A stretch of 21,045 nucleotides of DNA, taken from the NCBI GenBank assembly GCA_024196135.1, contig JAMQCK010000507.1, positions 1 to 21,045 on the forward strand, read 5' to 3'. The notes below the pieces were generated by a model that did not search any database, was not told where the DNA came from, and saw nothing but the letters and a program-made list of their open reading frames with translations. Every line of letters begins with the position of its first letter. Position 1 is the stretch's first letter. Below are positions 19,109 to 21,045 of the stretch, in pieces. Source of the DNA: Pleurotus ostreatus/Saccharomyces cerevisiae fusant (lineage: Eukaryota > Opisthokonta). The translations under genes and the position numbers were made by a program.

Positions 19109-19455
19109 TGCGTTGGAATTCAATGCGTCCGGGAAAGGTTGGCCGGACCAGACAGTAATGCTAAGAATGAGACGAAATCGAGGAGCGCCGGCGGAAAAGT
19201 GTTCTAGTAGATGGGTTTGTGGCCCAAGCGGTAGTCAGAGAGCGCAAGGTCGCAAGACGCTGCGTGGACTTGGGCTGCTAGCTCTTTTCGGCTAAGTCGA
19301 TTCAAGCGGAAAGCGTGGTATGTGGCCAAGAGGGCACGCAGAGAAAAGCTTCGGGATACGGTTCTGGTCAAGTTGCGACCGGCCCGAATCCTGGGAGTGC
19401 GACTGTTAGAAACGGTATGGGGGAATATATTATCAATTTTCCTTGCTCCTTACAA
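19109..19455. other. intergenic between eIF4G pseudogene and tRNA
   Basis: No gene recognised. The right end contains the upstream sequence of the tRNA gene, including an AATATATTA element at 19424-19432. Confidence 0.5.
19424..19432 (+). promoter_or_regulatory. TATA-like element upstream of tRNA-Gly
   Basis: AATATATTA sits 24-32 nt before the mature 5' end of the tRNA, a position where upstream TATA elements assist RNA polymerase III in several fungi. Inferred from position. Confidence 0.4.
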
Positions 19456-19537
19456 GCATTAATGGGGTAGTGGTAACCTGGGTCGTTGCCATAGGGCAGC
19501 GCTCGACCCGCCGGGGGTTCGATTCCCCCTTAATGCA
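19456..19537 (+). tRNA. tRNA-Gly(GCC) with an 11-nt intron
   Basis: The acceptor stem GCATTAA/TTAATGC pairs perfectly with discriminator A at 19537. D arm GGGT/ACCT, anticodon stem GGTCG/CGACC (19481-19485, 19504-19508), anticodon GCC at 19488-19490, T arm GGGGG/CCCCC with loop TTCGATT. The loop is interrupted after position 37 by 11 nt (19492-19502). The spliced length is 71 nt, as usual for tRNA-Gly. The internal B box GGTTCGATTCC (19516-19526) is perfect. Confidence 0.93.
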
Positions 19538-19554
19538 TATGTAGCAACCGCCTG

Positions 19555-19559
19555 TTTTT
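19555..19559 (+). terminator. RNA polymerase III terminator of tRNA-Gly
   Basis: TTTTT on the plus strand 18 nt after the tRNA 3' end, a standard Pol III stop signal. Confidence 0.75.
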
Positions 19560-20079
19560 GCCACTGCCATCTGGCATACATTTTCTTGGATTGGCGTTGC
19601 ATTTCTTCCCTACTGCAGTACATACCGTATACGCAACTACGTATACATTTGGAAGTGACGGTGTGAATACCAGCTACCCTCGCCTTGAACATCCAGAATC
19701 GTACCGTACCTTGCTTTGATCGCCCTGAAAGCCGAGAACCGCAGCTGAAAGGAGAAAGAAAGGCCTTTTGACAATTGCGCAAGCACAAAGATACACATGT
19801 CAAGTTTCTACACGGTCCGCCTCTGGTAAATAAATCGTGCATGTCCGCAGTGCAATGTCCCTAGAATTAGTATACCAATATAGGGTAGATCATAATACAA
19901 GCCAGCCACACGCCGCGCAACAACCCTTGTATGTAGACAACTAACTTCCACTCGCGTCGCGCAATGCGCCGCGAGGAGCCCAACAACATCCGTTAGTAGA
20001 GATAAGTAGTAGACAAGTGAACGGCGGTTGGGAGGGTCGAGCGCAGGGTTCCTCGGAGCGTGGACATAGCTTGCCGCGC
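19560..20079. other. intergenic, 3' flank of the channel gene
   Basis: No coding sequence or RNA gene recognised. The right side should be the 3'UTR of the CSC1-type gene on the minus strand. Confidence 0.5.
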
Positions 20080-21045
20080 TCATTGTTGGAACCGTCCCGT
20101 GCCGCGCCCCGCCATGTTCTGCGGCGGCGCGCCGTAGTCGCTGCCGTAGCCGGACGGATACTGCTGCTGCAGGGGTCGTGGCGGGTACTCCATCGCCGCC
20201 TCCGGCCCATAGCTGTCGTAGGACATGTTCCGGTGCAAGGGCGCTTCCCGGAACCCTGCCGTCGAGTGCGCGGCCATCGGCTCCTGATAGAGCGACGGCG
20301 GTGTCCCGAGCGTATTCACGCTCATCGACGACCCGTGCTGCACGAACTGCGCACGCGGGTTGAGTAGCGGTTCGTGTGGCGAGTCCATGTGCGCGAGCTC
20401 GATCTCGGACTGGGATGGCCCTTGCGCGAGGTAGTTCTGGTACCGGGCCGCGTTCAGGTTCGCCTGGCTGTCCGTCATGTTGTAGTTGTACATTGACGGC
20501 GCATCCAAGATCGCCGTTGAGGTCATCGACTTGGCGTCCCAGTCCTGCTCGCCGCGGTCGCGCTGGTATAACGCAGGATCGTACTCCAGTTGCGCCTATT
20601 GCAAGTCAGTTATTTCCGCAATACAGACTTCCTGAGAGATGAAGGCGCACCTGGTCGATAGCCGCAATCCTGATACCGCCCTGCACAACCTGTGCCTCCA
20701 TCTTCTTCCCGCCATACTCGTCCATCTTGATATCCTGCGACGCCATCTTCCCACCATACACCTGTCCGAGCAGCGGCATCATGTTCTTGTGCAGCATCGG
20801 CGTGAACAGCTCCGTATGCAGCGCAGGGTGCCCGAAGCGCTTCTCGAGACGGTTGCCCTTCAAATCCGCGCGCTCCGAGTGCACCTTGGCGAGGCGAAGC
20901 TCGTCGGGTGTAGGCTCGTAGTGCTTGAACTTGTACACGAAGGTGCGGTTGAGGTATAACTTGAAGATGAAGATGAAGAGAATGGGCGGGAGTGTGGAAC
21001 ACCACTCGAAGGTGCTCCAGCCAGTTTGAAGGCCGATTGCTGAGG
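20080..21045 (-). CDS. CSC1/OSCA-type (DUF221, RSN1/PHM7-like) channel, C-terminal part
   Basis: Model: complement(join(20080..20595, 20651..>21045)); 302 residues visible, 5' part beyond the right edge. It opens with the end of the last membrane region (LPPILFIFIFKLYLN), followed by the conserved fungal C-terminal domain (PHM7_ext type): KVHSERADLKGNRLEKRFGH, ELFTPMLHKNMMPLL, MDEYGGKKMEAQVVQGGIRI, and after a 55-nt intron LEYDPALYQRDRGEQDWDAK. A disordered tail rich in Ser, Pro, Gln, Gly and Tyr closes the protein. Relatives (yeast Csc1, plant OSCA, animal TMEM63) are osmotically or mechanically gated cation channels in the plasma membrane; some fungal relatives (Rsn1, Phm7) have less clear roles. 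Family assignment is firm, channel activity inferred. Confidence 0.87.

Noticed and set aside
20017..20367. Plus-strand 116-codon frame
   Set aside because: Antisense to the disordered C-terminal tail of the CSC1-type channel; Arg/Pro bias is expected on the opposite strand of such GC-rich sequence.

Overview
The window is a piece of nuclear DNA from a filamentous basidiomycete, most likely an Agaricomycete; a wood-decay polypore-type genome is my guess. The evidence is GC-rich coding DNA split by many short GT-AG introns (48-70 nt, with CTGAC/CTAAC-like branch sites), an intron-containing nuclear tRNA, a secreted class 3 lipase of the fungal type, and two multi-pass membrane proteins that look like families expanded in mushroom-forming fungi. 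No prokaryotic, viral or intact transposon genes were seen.

Left part (1-6602). At the left edge is the 5' part of a Pho85-type (PCL-like) cyclin gene, read leftwards, with a likely 5'UTR intron and TATA box. It is followed by about 5.5 kb with no gene I can support. Inside that gene-poor stretch, about 1.9-4.4 kb carries block after block of strongly diverged tandem repeats. Neighbouring blocks have different motifs but keep nearly the same unit length of 19-24 bp. This is the least explained structure in the window.

Middle (6603-15449). Densely packed, nearly all spliced genes: an N-acetyltransferase (GNAT), a secreted class 3 lipase with a four-unit heptad repeat in its N-terminal region, a P-loop kinase of the Tda10/D-glycerate kinase type, and divergently from it rer1, the Golgi-to-ER retrieval receptor, which contains two consecutive microexons of 10 and 6 nt. 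Then come a seven-helix membrane protein and an IMPACT-family (UPF0029) protein with a long C-terminal extension.

Right part (15450-21045). A second gene of the same seven-helix family has exactly the same eight-exon architecture as the first. It is followed by a broken copy of the eIF4G middle domain (MIF4G) that keeps an intron, a tRNA-Gly(GCC) gene with an 11-nt intron, and the 3' part of a CSC1/OSCA-type ion channel gene running off the right edge.

The genes do not form a pathway. Most are housekeeping genes (cell-cycle cyclin, ER retrieval, translation-stress factor, osmosensing channel, small-molecule kinase) interspersed with lineage-specific genes (lipase, paired membrane proteins). 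Exon boundaries were worked out by hand from splice signals, reading frame and recognised protein motifs; every spliced CDS closes in frame. They should be read as careful models, not transcript-supported structures.
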